A stretch of DNA of 64,000 nt from Allobosea thiooxidans (GTDB taxonomy: Bacteria; Pseudomonadota; Alphaproteobacteria; Rhizobiales; Beijerinckiaceae). Positions 24,719 to 33,644 of this stretch are shown here, piece by piece. How positions within the stretch are numbered: the stretch's first letter is position 1; the number at the start of each line of letters is the position of its first letter. The translations under genes were made by a program, and so were the position numbers. The notes beneath the pieces are model-generated. The model saw nothing but the letters and a program-made list of their open reading frames with translations. It searched no databases and was not told the origin of the DNA. The DNA is taken from the NCBI RefSeq assembly GCF_900168195.1, contig NZ_FUYX01000002.1, positions 379,501 through 443,500 of the forward strand, given 5' to 3'.

Positions 24719-25315
24719 ATGGATCGCAGGAAGGTTCTGACGCTGGCGGCCGGTGCCATGCTGGGCGGTGCGGCGCAGGGAGCGCGTCCGGCCGCTGCGG
24801 CCCCGGATACCGCTCTCCCGAAGTCCAAGCAGACGGTGCTCGGGCTCTACATGACGCCGCGCGAGACGGCCGAGACGATGGCGAAGGAGGGCAAGAAGAC
24901 GCTTTTCGTCGACGTCCGGACCCGCGGCGAGATGATGTTCACCGGCTGGGCGCCTGCCATTGACGGCCATGTGCCCTTCGTCGACGTCACCGAGTTCTGG
25001 GACTGGGACGACAAGGAGGGGCGCTACCGGCTCGAGGCGCATCCGACCTTCTCGCAGGATGTCGGCCGGCTGCTGGCAGCCAAGGGGCTGGCCAAGACCG
25101 ACCGCGTCATCGTCATGTGCCGCTCGGGCGATCGCTCGGCCCGTGCCGTCGACAAGCTGGCGGAGGCCGGGTTCACGCAGGTCTACAGCCAGCATGAGGG
25201 CTTCGAGGGCGATCTCGCCGCCGATGGCCGGCGGTCCGTCAATGGCTGGAAGAATGCCGGGCTGCCCTGGACCTTCAAACCCGACAAGGCGAAGTTCTAC
25301 CTCGGGAACCGCTGA
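24719..25315 (+). CDS. Exported rhodanese-like sulfurtransferase
   Basis: A 198-residue protein with a signal sequence (about residues 1-28), followed by a rhodanese domain (TLFVDVRTRGEMMFTGW) with active Cys134 in the loop CRSGDRSARA. It could transfer sulfane sulfur in the periplasm, for example polysulfide or thiosulfate-derived sulfur. A GAGGAGG ribosome binding site precedes the ATG. It follows the split transporter after 76 bases and is probably in the same unit controlled by the upstream ArsR protein. Confidence 0.85.
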   Translation: MDRRKVLTLAAGAMLGGAAQGARPAAAAPDTALPKSKQTVLGLYMTPRETAETMAKEGKKTLFVDVRTRGEMMFTGWAPAIDGHVPFVDVTEFWDWDDKEGRYRLEAHPTFSQDVGRLLAAKGLAKTDRVIVMCRSGDRSARAVDKLAEAGFTQVYSQHEGFEGDLAADGRRSVNGWKNAGLPWTFKPDKAKFYLGNR

Positions 25316-25330
25316 AACGGCGTCTAAGAA

Positions 25331-25434
25331 CCCGTTTGGAAACTCCAACCCTCATCCTCTGGAGCATCCTTCGGGACGCCATTCCTGACGGAATGGCTCC
25401 TCAGGATGGGGGCTTGAGCGGATTCCCAAATGGG
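25331..25434. repeat. Palindromic intergenic repeat, partial copy
   Basis: It contains CCCTCATCCT, CATCCTTCGGGACGCC, CCATTC/GAATGG arms and GGCTCCTCAGGATGG, with outer arms CCCGTTTGGA and TCCCAAATGGG. It shares words with the larger element at 46760-46868. It fills the gap between the convergent rhodanese and SoxH-like genes. Confidence 0.65.
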
Positions 25435-25437
25435 CTC

Positions 25438-26325
25438 TCAGGCCGGGACGAAACGATAGGCCGTGCCCTGGCGCTCGACGCGGCCGGTCCCGCCGGGCAG
25501 GTGATAGCCGATCACCAGCATGCGCTCCTGGCTGAGCCTGTCGAGCAGTTGCCGCCGCGTCGCGACCGCGAGATCGGCGTCATGGTCGGATGCCGGCCGC
25601 CAGTCCGGATGGGCGAAGGAGATGCGCGGATGGGTCAGCGCGTCGCCGAGCACCATCGTCGGCTCGCCGGCTAGGTGGAAGGCGAAGGAGACATGGCCCG
25701 GCGTGTGGCCTGCCGTCGCGACCGCAGTGATTCCGGGCAGCCATTCCTGCCCGAGTTCCAGCCGTTCCAATTTATCGCCCAGCCCCTTCGCGATCCGCTG
25801 CGCGCCGGCGGCGAAGGCATGCCGGTCCTCGGGCAGGCCCTCATAGACCTTCGGGCTCGTCCAGAAGCCGATCTCGCCGGCGGCGACCAGCCAGCGGGCG
25901 TTGGGGAAGAGCGGGCTGTCGAACTCGTCGAGCGCGCCCCAGAAGTGGTCGGGGTGGAGATGCGTGAACAAGACATGCGTCACCGCCTCGGGCTCGATGC
26001 CGGCCGCCTTCAGGCTTTCGCCGAGCTGCCCCGAGCCGGGCAGGAAATTGGCGCCCGAGCCGCAGTCGAACAGGATCACCTCGCTGCCTCGCCGCAGGCA
26101 TGTGACGTTGAGCACGGTCCGCATCGGTTCCGTCTGCTGCGCCGCCGCGGCGATCTCCGCCGGCGCCACGCCCTGCGCCAGCATGGACAGGGGCATCTCG
26201 AAGCCGCCGTCGCTGAGGACGGTCACCCGCCCGTCGCCCTGGCTCGGAGCCGCGGCGGGCTGGGCGAAGGATGGCGAGGCGAGGGCGGCGGCGCCCGAAG
26301 CGAGCAGCAGGCGTCGCGACAGCAT
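25438..26325 (-). CDS. soxH: Exported metallo-beta-lactamase-fold hydrolase (SoxH-like)
   Basis: A 295-residue protein with a twin-arginine signal (MLSRRLLLASGAAALASPSFAQ-type N-terminus) and the zinc motif HLHPDH (FTHLHPDHFWG), plus GHTPGHVSF and GDAL metal-ligand blocks. SoxH in Paracoccus is a metallohydrolase of this fold encoded at the end of the sox cluster, whose role is not settled. ATG at 26325 with GAAGGA is chosen over a TTG 18 bases upstream. The gene lies 85 bases after soxX on the same strand and may be cotranscribed. Confidence 0.75.
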   Translation of the reverse strand: MLSRRLLLASGAAALASPSFAQPAAAPSQGDGRVTVLSDGGFEMPLSMLAQGVAPAEIAAAAQQTEPMRTVLNVTCLRRGSEVILFDCGSGANFLPGSGQLGESLKAAGIEPEAVTHVLFTHLHPDHFWGALDEFDSPLFPNARWLVAAGEIGFWTSPKVYEGLPEDRHAFAAGAQRIAKGLGDKLERLELGQEWLPGITAVATAGHTPGHVSFAFHLAGEPTMVLGDALTHPRISFAHPDWRPASDHDADLAVATRRQLLDRLSQERMLVIGYHLPGGTGRVERQGTAYRFVPA

Positions 26326-26410
26326 GGGGCATTCCTTCTTCAAGCTTTGCGGGGCAGGCGCGGCGGGCGCAGCGAGCGCCTTCCGCTGCGTCTGCCTTCG
26401 GCGCGGGCGG

Positions 26411-27019
26411 CTATTTGTTCACCGGCGATTCCGGGTCGAACAGATAGGCCATCACGTCCTTGATCTGCTCCTCGTCCAGCACCTTGTTGACGCCGAAGCG
26501 CGGCATGTTCGAGCAGGGCACGACCGCCATCGAGTTGTAGACCTTGGTGTAGGCCTCCTTGATCGTCTCGGGGTCGTATTTGCGGTCCTTGCCATAGGCG
26601 GCGAGGCTCGGGCCCAGCGTGCCGTAGCTGACCTCCTTCGGATCGAGCTGGTGGCAGGCGAAGCAGTTGCCGCCGGAAACCGTGCCGGGCGGGTCCGAGA
26701 ACTGCCCGCCGCGGCCGTTATTGGCGACCTTGTAGCCCTTCTTCCAGTCACCCAGGAACTTGCCGTCGGCCGGGTAGACGACGCGCGCGGCTTCCCGCTT
26801 GAGGATCTCGTCGGTCTGGGCCGAGGAGGGCTGGTTCCGGGTGGCGTTGCAGACCGCGAGCGAATCGTCGGGCTTGATCCGCGCCTGCCATTCGGCCGAT
26901 GCCTTGCCGAAGGTCGATTTCAGATAGGCGTCGATGGTGGCCTGGGCGGGGCGATCCTGCGCGCTTGCGGCGCCAGCCGCGAGCAAAGCGAACGCCAGGG
27001 AAGCGAGAGACTTGATCAT
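26411..27019 (-). CDS. soxX: Thiosulfate-oxidising cytochrome subunit SoxX
   Basis: A 202-residue periplasmic cytochrome with a signal peptide (to Ala20), haem site CFACH at 119-123, and Met172 in CSNMPRFG as likely distal ligand. Cys57 and Cys169 could form a disulfide. With SoxA it makes the SoxAX enzyme that links thiosulfate to the SoxY cysteine. It is 11 bases downstream of soxA and preceded by AGGGGAAA. Confidence 0.88.
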   Translation of the reverse strand: MIKSLASLAFALLAAGAASAQDRPAQATIDAYLKSTFGKASAEWQARIKPDDSLAVCNATRNQPSSAQTDEILKREAARVVYPADGKFLGDWKKGYKVANNGRGGQFSDPPGTVSGGNCFACHQLDPKEVSYGTLGPSLAAYGKDRKYDPETIKEAYTKVYNSMAVVPCSNMPRFGVNKVLDEEQIKDVMAYLFDPESPVNK

Positions 27020-27030
27020 GGCGTTTCCCC

Positions 27031-27861
27031 TCAGCGCTTGATCGACGGGACCTTGAGCTCGCCGCCTTCAGCCTGCTTCTGCAGGAAGACGGTGAGCGCG
27101 GTCAGGGCCTCGGAGCCGTATTCCGGCACCGGCCAGCGCTGCTGGCGATAGCAGTCCCAGAGGCGGTGCTGCATGGTGCGAAGCGCGCTCTGCGAGACGC
27201 GGTAGGTCGGCCAGGTGCCCATCGTCTCCTGCGCCGTCTTGCCCTTGACCGAGAGGTTGGGCAGGCCCTGCAGGCGGATGCGCTTGCCTTCGTCGGCATG
27301 GCAGGTCGCGCAGGAGAAGTCGTTGACGCCCCCGCGGGTGTAGAACAGCGCCTCGCCGACCGCGGCCATCTCCTTCTCCTTGGGATGGGAGAGCTGCGGC
27401 TCGATCTTCATCTCGCTCGACTTGTTGGCGATGAAGGCGACGAGATCCTCCATGTCGGAGGCGCGGCCCGGCCCTGAAAAGCGGCGGGCGACCACATCCT
27501 TGGTGTCGAGCCCCTGGATCTTGTCCATGCACCAGAGCAGGCGCTGCTCGGTGTCCATCACCCGGTCGGCATCGGCGAAATGGCGCGGCAGCCTGGCATA
27601 GGCGCCTTCGAGCTTGCCCGGCCCCTCGCCGAGGTCGCAGCTCTCCAACGAGGCGTTCTTCGTCCCGCGCTTCTCCGACCAGAGCGCTTCGCCGCGGTCC
27701 ACCGCCAGGAAGCCCGGGTTGGAGAACGGGTCCGAGAGCATCTGCCGGTAGCGCTCGATCTCCTTCTCGCTGTCGTCTTGTGGTGACTGTGCTATCAGCG
27801 GCCCTGCCGCCAAGGTCATGGCAGCCGCCAACAGCGCCGCCCCAATGATGGGTAGCTTCAT
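27031..27861 (-). CDS. soxA: Thiosulfate-oxidising cytochrome subunit SoxA, monohaem form
   Basis: A 276-residue protein with a signal peptide (to about Ala24). It has one haem site, CATCH at 184-188, and the active-site Cys237 ([17 protein letters not shown]) that carries a persulfide in the family. The N-terminal haem of dihaem SoxA proteins is missing; Cys75 and Cys111 remain there and may form a disulfide, as inferred from other monohaem SoxA. It is transcribed away from soxYZ. Start ATG at 27861 is chosen because the signal peptide begins there. Confidence 0.9.
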   Translation of the reverse strand: MKLPIIGAALLAAAMTLAAGPLIAQSPQDDSEKEIERYRQMLSDPFSNPGFLAVDRGEALWSEKRGTKNASLESCDLGEGPGKLEGAYARLPRHFADADRVMDTEQRLLWCMDKIQGLDTKDVVARRFSGPGRASDMEDLVAFIANKSSEMKIEPQLSHPKEKEMAAVGEALFYTRGGVNDFSCATCHADEGKRIRLQGLPNLSVKGKTAQETMGTWPTYRVSQSALRTMQHRLWDCYRQQRWPVPEYGSEALTALTVFLQKQAEGGELKVPSIKR

Positions 27862-28036
27862 CCCGAGCCCTTTCGTTTCCTCCGCGGCCACGTAGGATGG
27901 TGGCCGCCGTTATTGCCGCCCTCACTGAATGGAGGGCTTTACATTCACAAAAAACAATATCACGATACGTGCAAATGATGTGCGTCGAACTGCCGCGCCG
28001 TCAAGCGTTAAAACAAGACCAGTTCCAGGGAGGAAC
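27862..28036. promoter_or_regulatory. Divergent soxA / soxY control region
   Basis: This 175-base gap has a marked AT-rich stretch at about 27937-28015, with a short symmetric CACG-ATA-CGTG. It must hold promoters for soxAX and soxYZBCD. No confident -35/-10 pair or strong operator was recognised. A GGGAGGAAC ribosome binding site for soxY ends it. Confidence 0.55.
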
Positions 28037-28504
28037 ATGATGAGGAAGAGCCCCAAGGCTCCGTCGCGTCGCGACGCCGTCAGGATGGCCGCATTGGCCT
28101 TTGCCGCGTGCGCGATCGCGCCCCGGCTGGCATTCGCGGACGAGAAGACGGTCGCCGCCGAACTCAAGAAGCTCTATGGCGGCAAGCCGATGGCCGAAGG
28201 CAAGATCCGGCTCGACGTGCCCGAGATCGCGGAGAACGGCCTCGTGGTGCCGGTCAATGTCGAGATCGAAAGCCCGATGACGGAGGCCGACTACGTCAAG
28301 GCCGTCCATGTCTTCGCCGAAGGCAATCCGCAGCCCGGCGTCGTCAGCTACCAGTTCACGCCGGCTTGCGGAAAGGCCTCGGCCGCGACGCGCATGCGCC
28401 TCGCCCAGACCCAGGACGTGATCTGCGTCGCCGAGATGTCGAACGGCGCGCTCCACATGGCGAAGGCCAACGTCAAGGTCACGATCGGCGGCTGCGGCGG
28501 CTGA
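28037..28504 (+). CDS. soxY: Sulfur carrier protein SoxY
   Basis: A 155-residue protein with a Tat-type signal (SRRDAVRMAALAF) and the carrier tail GGCGG at the C-terminus (Cys153), to which the thiosulfate sulfur is attached. Two further cysteines (TPACGKA, DVICVAE) lie in the Ig-like fold. It works with SoxZ as the substrate-carrying platform for SoxAX, SoxB and SoxCD in the periplasm. A second ATG directly follows the first; the first is closest to the GGGAGGAAC site. Confidence 0.92.
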   Translation: MMRKSPKAPSRRDAVRMAALAFAACAIAPRLAFADEKTVAAELKKLYGGKPMAEGKIRLDVPEIAENGLVVPVNVEIESPMTEADYVKAVHVFAEGNPQPGVVSYQFTPACGKASAATRMRLAQTQDVICVAEMSNGALHMAKANVKVTIGGCGG

Positions 28505-28548
28505 GCCGCCCGGATCCCGTCCCAGAAAAGACTAGGCGAGGAAACCTC

Positions 28549-28878
28549 ATGACGACCAAACCCACGCCGCGGGTGCGCGTTCCGGCCAAGGCCGCCGCCG
28601 GCGAGATGATCGAGATCAAGACGCTGATCTCGCACGAAATGGAGTCCGGCCAGCGCAAGGACGCCAAGGGCGAGACGATCCCGCGCAAGATCATCAACAA
28701 GTTCACGGCGAGCTTCAACGGCAAGCCCGTCTTCGCCGCCGACTGGCACCCCGCGATTTCCGCCAATCCCTATCAGTCGTTCTTCTTCAAGGCGACGGAG
28801 TCCGGCGAGTTCACCTTCACCTGGAAGGATGACGACGGCTCCGAATACAGCGCGAAGAACAAGCTGACGGTGGCGTGA
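28549..28878 (+). CDS. soxZ: Sulfur carrier partner SoxZ
   Basis: A 109-residue protein without signal peptide, as usual: it is exported with SoxY. It shows the SoxZ pattern PRVRVPAKAAAGEMIEIKTLI, SHEMESGQRKDAKGETIPRKIINKF and FFFKATESGEFTFTWKDDDG. It follows soxY by 44 bases with a GCGAGGAAAC ribosome binding site. Confidence 0.92.
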   Translation: MTTKPTPRVRVPAKAAAGEMIEIKTLISHEMESGQRKDAKGETIPRKIINKFTASFNGKPVFAADWHPAISANPYQSFFFKATESGEFTFTWKDDDGSEYSAKNKLTVA

Positions 28879-28981
28879 ACGCCCGCTTCTGTCTGGCAGG
28901 GCGCGCGGGCGCTCCGCCGGACAGGCTGGCAATTCGGGCAATTCCCTGGGTCGCGGCATGCGCGCGCCCGAAGGATGAGTC

Positions 28982-30679
28982 ATGATCTCGAGACGTGAAT
29001 TTCTTCAGGCGACGGCTGCCGCCGGAGCGCTGGTGAGCGCATCGGGCCTGGGCCCGCTGGGGCGCGCGGCCGCGCAGCAGAGACTGTCCCAGGCCGACAT
29101 CCTGCGCTTCGATCCGCTGGGGCAGGTGACGATCCTGTATCTGGCCGACATCCACGCCCAGCTGGTGCCGCTGCATTTCCGCGAGCCCTCGGTCAATCTC
29201 GGCGTGGGCGAGGCGAAGGGCCTGCCGCCGCATCTGACGGATGCCGCGTTCCGGGCCCATTTCAACATCGCCGCCGGTTCGCCCGAGGCGTTTGCCCTGA
29301 CATCCGACGATTTCGTCCAGCTCGCCCGCAACTATGGCAGGATGGGCGGGCTCGACCGCATCGCCACGTTGGTCAAGGCTGTGCGCGCCGAGCGCGGCGC
29401 GGACAAGGTGCTGCTGCTCGACGGCGGCGACACCTGGCAGGGCAGCTGGAGCGCGCTCCAGACCAAGGGCCAGGACATGGTCGACGCCATGTCGGCGCTG
29501 AAGCTCGACGCCATGACCTCGCATTGGGAATTCACGCTCGGCGCCGAGCGGGTGAAGGAGATCGTCGAGGCGGCTCCCTTCGCCTTCCTAGCGCAGAACA
29601 TCCGCGACAAGGAATGGAACGAGCCGGTCTTCCCGCCGCGCAAGCTGTTCGAGACGGGCGGCGTCAAGGTCGCCGTCATCGGCCAGGCGCTGCCGCGCAC
29701 CGCCATCGCCAATCCGCGCTGGATGATCCCGGACTGGGAGTTCGGCATCCGCGAGGAGGAGCTGCAGAAGCAGGTCGAGGAAGCCCGCGGCGAGGGCGCG
29801 GCCGTGGTCGTGCTGCTCTCGCATGACGGCTACGATGTCGACCGCAAGCTCGCGAGCCGGGTGAAGGGGATCGACGTCATCCTCACGGCCCATACGCATG
29901 ACGCGATGCCGGGCCTGGTCCGCGTCGGCGACACCGTGCTCGTCGCCACCGGCTCGCACGGCAAGTTCCTGTCGCGGCTCGACATCGCAGTGAAGGACGG
30001 CAGGGTCGCGGATATCCGCTTCAAGCTGATGCCGGTCTTCACCGACGCCATCGCGCCGGACGCCGAGATGGCCGCGCTGATCGCCAAGGCACGCGCACCC
30101 TACGCCGCCGATCTCGCCAAGGAGATCGGCCGGACGGATTCGCTGCTTTATCGCCGCGGCAACTTCAACGGCACCTTCGACGACCTGATCTGTCAGGCGA
30201 TGCTCTCGCAGCGCGATGCCGAGATCGCGCTGTCGCCGGGTTTCCGCTGGGGCGGGTCCCTGCTGCCCGGCGATCCGATCACCTGGGAAGCGATCACCAA
30301 TGCCACGGCGATCACCTATCCGAACTGCTACCGCATGGAGATGACCGGTGCGCAGCTCAAGGACATCCTTGAGGACGTCGCCGACAACATCTTCCACCCC
30401 GATCCCTATTTCCAGGGCGGCGGCGACATGGTCCGGGTCGGCGGCGTCGGCTACGCCATCGATATCGGCAAGCCGATGGGCAGCCGCATCTCCGGGCTCA
30501 CCCATCTGAAGACCGGCCAGCCGCTCGAGGCGAGCAAGCGCTACGTCGTCTCCGGCTGGGCCAGCGTCAACGAGGGCACGCAGGGCCCGCCGATCTGGGA
30601 CGTGGTGCGCGACCATGTCGCCGCGACCAAGACCGTCACCATCAAAGCCAATGACGCGGTGAAGGTGAGCGGCGCCTGA
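28982..30679 (+). CDS. soxB: Thiosulfohydrolase SoxB
   Basis: A 565-residue protein with Tat signal (SRREFLQATAAAG) and a 5'-nucleotidase-type fold: metallophosphatase ligands in YLADIHAQLVPL, DGGDTWQGS and AHTHDAMPG. SoxB uses a two-manganese centre to release sulfate from the SoxY-bound thiosulfonate. The length fits the family. The gene starts 103 bases after soxZ, in the sox operon soxYZBCD. Confidence 0.92.
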   Translation: MISRREFLQATAAAGALVSASGLGPLGRAAAQQRLSQADILRFDPLGQVTILYLADIHAQLVPLHFREPSVNLGVGEAKGLPPHLTDAAFRAHFNIAAGSPEAFALTSDDFVQLARNYGRMGGLDRIATLVKAVRAERGADKVLLLDGGDTWQGSWSALQTKGQDMVDAMSALKLDAMTSHWEFTLGAERVKEIVEAAPFAFLAQNIRDKEWNEPVFPPRKLFETGGVKVAVIGQALPRTAIANPRWMIPDWEFGIREEELQKQVEEARGEGAAVVVLLSHDGYDVDRKLASRVKGIDVILTAHTHDAMPGLVRVGDTVLVATGSHGKFLSRLDIAVKDGRVADIRFKLMPVFTDAIAPDAEMAALIAKARAPYAADLAKEIGRTDSLLYRRGNFNGTFDDLICQAMLSQRDAEIALSPGFRWGGSLLPGDPITWEAITNATAITYPNCYRMEMTGAQLKDILEDVADNIFHPDPYFQGGGDMVRVGGVGYAIDIGKPMGSRISGLTHLKTGQPLEASKRYVVSGWASVNEGTQGPPIWDVVRDHVAATKTVTIKANDAVKVSGA

Positions 30680-30716
30680 GCCGGCGCTCCCGCCCGAAAG
30701 CCGAGGAGATCCGTTC

Positions 30717-31991
30717 ATGACCTCTTCCAAGACCTCCCCCGCGCTGAGCCGCCGGCGCTTCCTCGGCGCCGCGACGGCGGCCGGGGCCGGCCTCGCCGCC
30801 GCCGGGTCGGCGCGTGCCGAGGCGCCCAAGCCCGATCCGCTGATCACCGACGTCCAGGATTGGAACCGCTATCTCGGCGAGGGGGTCGACAAGCGCCCCT
30901 ATGGCACGCCCTCCCGCTTCGAGAAACATGTCGTGCGCCGCGACGTCTCCTGGCTGACGGCCTCGCCGGAATCCTCGGTGAACTTCACGCCGCTGCACGA
31001 GCTCGACGGCATCATCACGCCGTCCGGCCTGTGCTTCGAGCGCCATCATGGCGGCATCGCCGATATCGATCCCGCCAGTCACCGGCTGATGATCCATGGC
31101 CTCGTCGACAAGCCGCTCGTCTTCACCATGGAAGACATCAAGCGGATGCCGCGCGAGAACCGGGTCCACTTCCTCGAATGTGCAGCGAATTCCGGCATGG
31201 AATGGCGCGGAGCACAGCTCAATGGCTGCCAGTTCACGCACGGCATGGTCCACAACGTCATGTATACCGGCGTGCCGCTGCGCGTGCTGCTGGCGGAGGC
31301 CGGGCTGAAGCCGAACGCCAAATGGCTGATGCTGGAAGGTGCCGACGCTTCAGGCATGAACCGCTCGCTGCCGGTCGAGAAGGCGCTCGACGACGTGCTC
31401 ATCGCCTTCGCGATGAACGGCGAGGCGCTGCGCCCGGAGCAGGGCTACCCGCTGCGGGCGGTGATCCCGGGCTGGGAAGGCAATCTCTGGGTGAAATGGC
31501 TGCGCCGCATCGAGGTCGGCGACATGCCCTGGCAGGCCCGCGAGGAGACCTCGAAATACACCGACCTGCTGGCGGATGGCCGTTCGCGCCGCTTCACCTT
31601 CTTCATGGACGCCAAGTCGGTGGTGACCAATCCGTCGCCGCAGGCGCCGCTGAAGCACAAGGGCAGCAACGTCCTCTCCGGCCTTGCCTGGTCGGGACGC
31701 GGCACGATCAAGCGCGTCGACGTCACCCTCGACGGCGGCAGGAACTGGCAGCATGCGAGGATCGACGGTCCGGTTCTCGAAAAGTCGCTGACCCGCTTCT
31801 ACGTCGATTTCGACTGGAACGGGCAGCCGCTGCTGATCCAGTCCCGCGCGATGGACTCGACCGGCTACGTCCAGCCGACGAAGGAGGAGCTGCGCAAGAT
31901 CCGCGGCACGAACTCCATCTACCACAACAACGGCATCCAGACCTGGCATGTGAAGGCGAATGGGGAGACCGAGAATGTCGAGATCGGCTAG
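30717..31991 (+). CDS. soxC: Sulfane dehydrogenase molybdenum subunit SoxC
   Basis: A 424-residue sulfite oxidase fold protein with Tat signal (SRRRFLGAATAAG), Moco Cys155 in HFLECAANSGMEW, and the SoxC-typical long insert before it. Together with SoxD it oxidises the sulfane sulfur on SoxY, releasing six electrons. Presence of soxCD predicts complete oxidation of thiosulfate to sulfate without sulfur globules. The stop overlaps soxD by 17 bases. Confidence 0.9.
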   Translation: MTSSKTSPALSRRRFLGAATAAGAGLAAAGSARAEAPKPDPLITDVQDWNRYLGEGVDKRPYGTPSRFEKHVVRRDVSWLTASPESSVNFTPLHELDGIITPSGLCFERHHGGIADIDPASHRLMIHGLVDKPLVFTMEDIKRMPRENRVHFLECAANSGMEWRGAQLNGCQFTHGMVHNVMYTGVPLRVLLAEAGLKPNAKWLMLEGADASGMNRSLPVEKALDDVLIAFAMNGEALRPEQGYPLRAVIPGWEGNLWVKWLRRIEVGDMPWQAREETSKYTDLLADGRSRRFTFFMDAKSVVTNPSPQAPLKHKGSNVLSGLAWSGRGTIKRVDVTLDGGRNWQHARIDGPVLEKSLTRFYVDFDWNGQPLLIQSRAMDSTGYVQPTKEELRKIRGTNSIYHNNGIQTWHVKANGETENVEIG

Positions 31992-32700
31992 ACCCCTGCT
32001 GTTCGCAGGCCTGCTGGCGACGGCCATGCTGGCGGCCGGGCCGCTCATCGCCCAGGGAAAGCCGGCGCCCAAGCCCGCCGCTCCGGCGGCAGGCGCCGCC
32101 GCGGCGCAGCCGAAGAAGCTCGGCCTCGGCCGCGAGGCCCTGCCCGAGGAGATCAAGGCCTGGGACATCGACGTGCGCCCGGACGGCCACGGCCTGCCGC
32201 CAGGCAAGGGCACGGTGAAGCAGGGCGACGAGATCTTCCAGACGCAATGCGCGAGCTGTCATGGCGAGTTCGGCCAGGGCAATGGCCGCTGGCCGGTGCT
32301 GGCCGGCGGGCAGGGCAGCCTCACCTCGGACAGGCCGGAGAAGACGATCGGCTCGTTCTGGCCCGACCTGTCGACGGTGTTCGACTACGTCCACCGCGCC
32401 ATGCCCTACGGCAATGCGCAGTCGCTGACGCCGGACGAGACCTACGCGCTCACCGCCTATCTCCTCTACCTCAACGACATCGTGAAGGACGAGGAGTTCG
32501 AGCTCTCCGACAAGAACTTCACCAGCGTGAAGCTGCCGAACGCCGCGACCTTCTACGACGACGATCGCGAGAAGACGGAGAAGGGATTCTGGGGCAAGGA
32601 GCCGTGCATGGTCAATTGCCGGGGCGAGGTGAAGATCACCGGCCGGGCGGCGGTGCTCGACGTGACGCCCGACTCCAAGACTGCACCGAAGGTGGATTGA
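31975..32700 (+). CDS. soxD: Sulfane dehydrogenase cytochrome subunit SoxD, monohaem
   Basis: A 241-residue cytochrome with a signal peptide and a single haem motif CASCH at 92-96, followed by GEFGQGNGRWPVLAGGQGSL. The dihaem SoxD of Paracoccus is longer (about 380 residues); here the second CxxCH is absent and the tail has only CMVNCRGEV. Monohaem SoxD forms are known in other organisms. ATG at 31975 lies inside the end of soxC. Its stop overlaps the next gene's ATG by one base. Confidence 0.87.
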   Translation: MSRSARPLLFAGLLATAMLAAGPLIAQGKPAPKPAAPAAGAAAAQPKKLGLGREALPEEIKAWDIDVRPDGHGLPPGKGTVKQGDEIFQTQCASCHGEFGQGNGRWPVLAGGQGSLTSDRPEKTIGSFWPDLSTVFDYVHRAMPYGNAQSLTPDETYALTAYLLYLNDIVKDEEFELSDKNFTSVKLPNAATFYDDDREKTEKGFWGKEPCMVNCRGEVKITGRAAVLDVTPDSKTAPKVD

Positions 32701-33029
32701 TGGCGGGTGCGGCGGAGGTCACCGGCTGGTCCGCCTTCGTGGCGGTCGCCATCGCGTTGTCGGGGAGCCCGGCGCGGGCCTCCGGGGATCGTGCGCTCGG
32801 GGAATATCTGTCCTCCGAATGCGTGACCTGCCATCAGGCGAGCGGCCGGCGCAGCGACGGCATCCCCGCGATCGTAGGCGTGCCGGCAGACCAGTTCATC
32901 GCGCTGATGGAGACCTACAAGCAACGACAGCGCGAAAACCCGGTCATGCAGGCGATCGCCGTTCGGCTTTCGGCGGAGGAGATCGCGGCACTCGCCGCCT
33001 ATTACGGCAGCCTGAAACCGCAGCATTGA
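32700..33029 (+). CDS. soxE: Small cytochrome c, FccA/SoxE-like
   Basis: A 109-residue exported cytochrome (signal to about Ala27) with haem motif CVTCH at 41-45 and a C-terminal AIAVRLSAEEIAALAAYYGSL, typical of the small c-type subunits of flavocytochrome c sulfide dehydrogenase. It would pass electrons from SoxF, encoded two genes later. It begins with a TGATG overlap of the soxD stop, so it belongs to the sox operon. SoxE in Paracoccus is a longer cytochrome, so the symbol is functional by position. Confidence 0.78.
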   Translation: MAGAAEVTGWSAFVAVAIALSGSPARASGDRALGEYLSSECVTCHQASGRRSDGIPAIVGVPADQFIALMETYKQRQRENPVMQAIAVRLSAEEIAALAAYYGSLKPQH

Positions 33030-33064
33030 ACCATGTCGGGCGACAGCCAGAACAGGAGGCCAGC

Positions 33065-33592
33065 ATGTCGAATCGCAATCCCGGGACGTCGCGGCGCGGG
33101 CTGATGGCGGCGGCCGCCTCGGGGCTCATCATCGGCGCGGCGGCGCCGGCGCAGGCCGCGCCGCAAACCGTCGCGCTTGCCGAGCTGAAGAAGGAGGCGG
33201 ACGTCGCCTGCCTCTACCATTGCGATTTCGGCGAGGCGCCGCGCTTCGTCCAGATGCTGACGAACATCGCCAACCACTACTCGGCCTATGGCGCCGATCC
33301 CTTCGCCCTCCAGCTCGCGATCGTCGCCCACGGCGCCGGCGTGAAGTTCTTCCTCGACAGCTTCGAAGGGACGAGCTGGCAAGGCGAGCCGGCGGTCCCG
33401 GAGATCCGCGAGCGCCTCGACAGCCTCGCCAAGAACGGCCTCAAGGTGCATCTCTGCGAGATCACCTTCGCGCGGATGAAGCTCGACAAGGGCAAGGTCC
33501 ACAAGGCCGATTTCATCGGATTCGTGCCCTCGGGAGTCGCCGCAGTCGCCGCGCTCCAGACCAAGGGCTTCGCCTATCTGAAGGTGGGGTAG
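33065..33592 (+). CDS. Tat-exported DsrE family protein
   Basis: A 175-residue protein with a twin-arginine-type N-terminus (SRRGLMAAAASG, cleavage near residue 32) and then a DsrE/DsrF-like fold with cysteines at 49, 53 and 131 (DVACLYHC, VHLCEITF). DsrE proteins relay persulfide sulfur; most act in the cytoplasm, so an exported one between a sulfide-dehydrogenase cytochrome and flavoprotein is notable. It may take up the sulfane sulfur made by SoxF. This role is inferred from fold and position. Confidence 0.75.
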   Translation: MSNRNPGTSRRGLMAAAASGLIIGAAAPAQAAPQTVALAELKKEADVACLYHCDFGEAPRFVQMLTNIANHYSAYGADPFALQLAIVAHGAGVKFFLDSFEGTSWQGEPAVPEIRERLDSLAKNGLKVHLCEITFARMKLDKGKVHKADFIGFVPSGVAAVAALQTKGFAYLKVG

Positions 33593-33644
33593 CCCGCCAC
33601 GGGCCCATAGCCGGAAACGTTCGGAACGGGAGGTCGAGAAGGTC

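Noticed and set aside
30717-31991. A second sulfite dehydrogenase
   Set aside because: The fold is the same as SorA, but the gene overlaps soxD and follows soxB, so it is SoxC.
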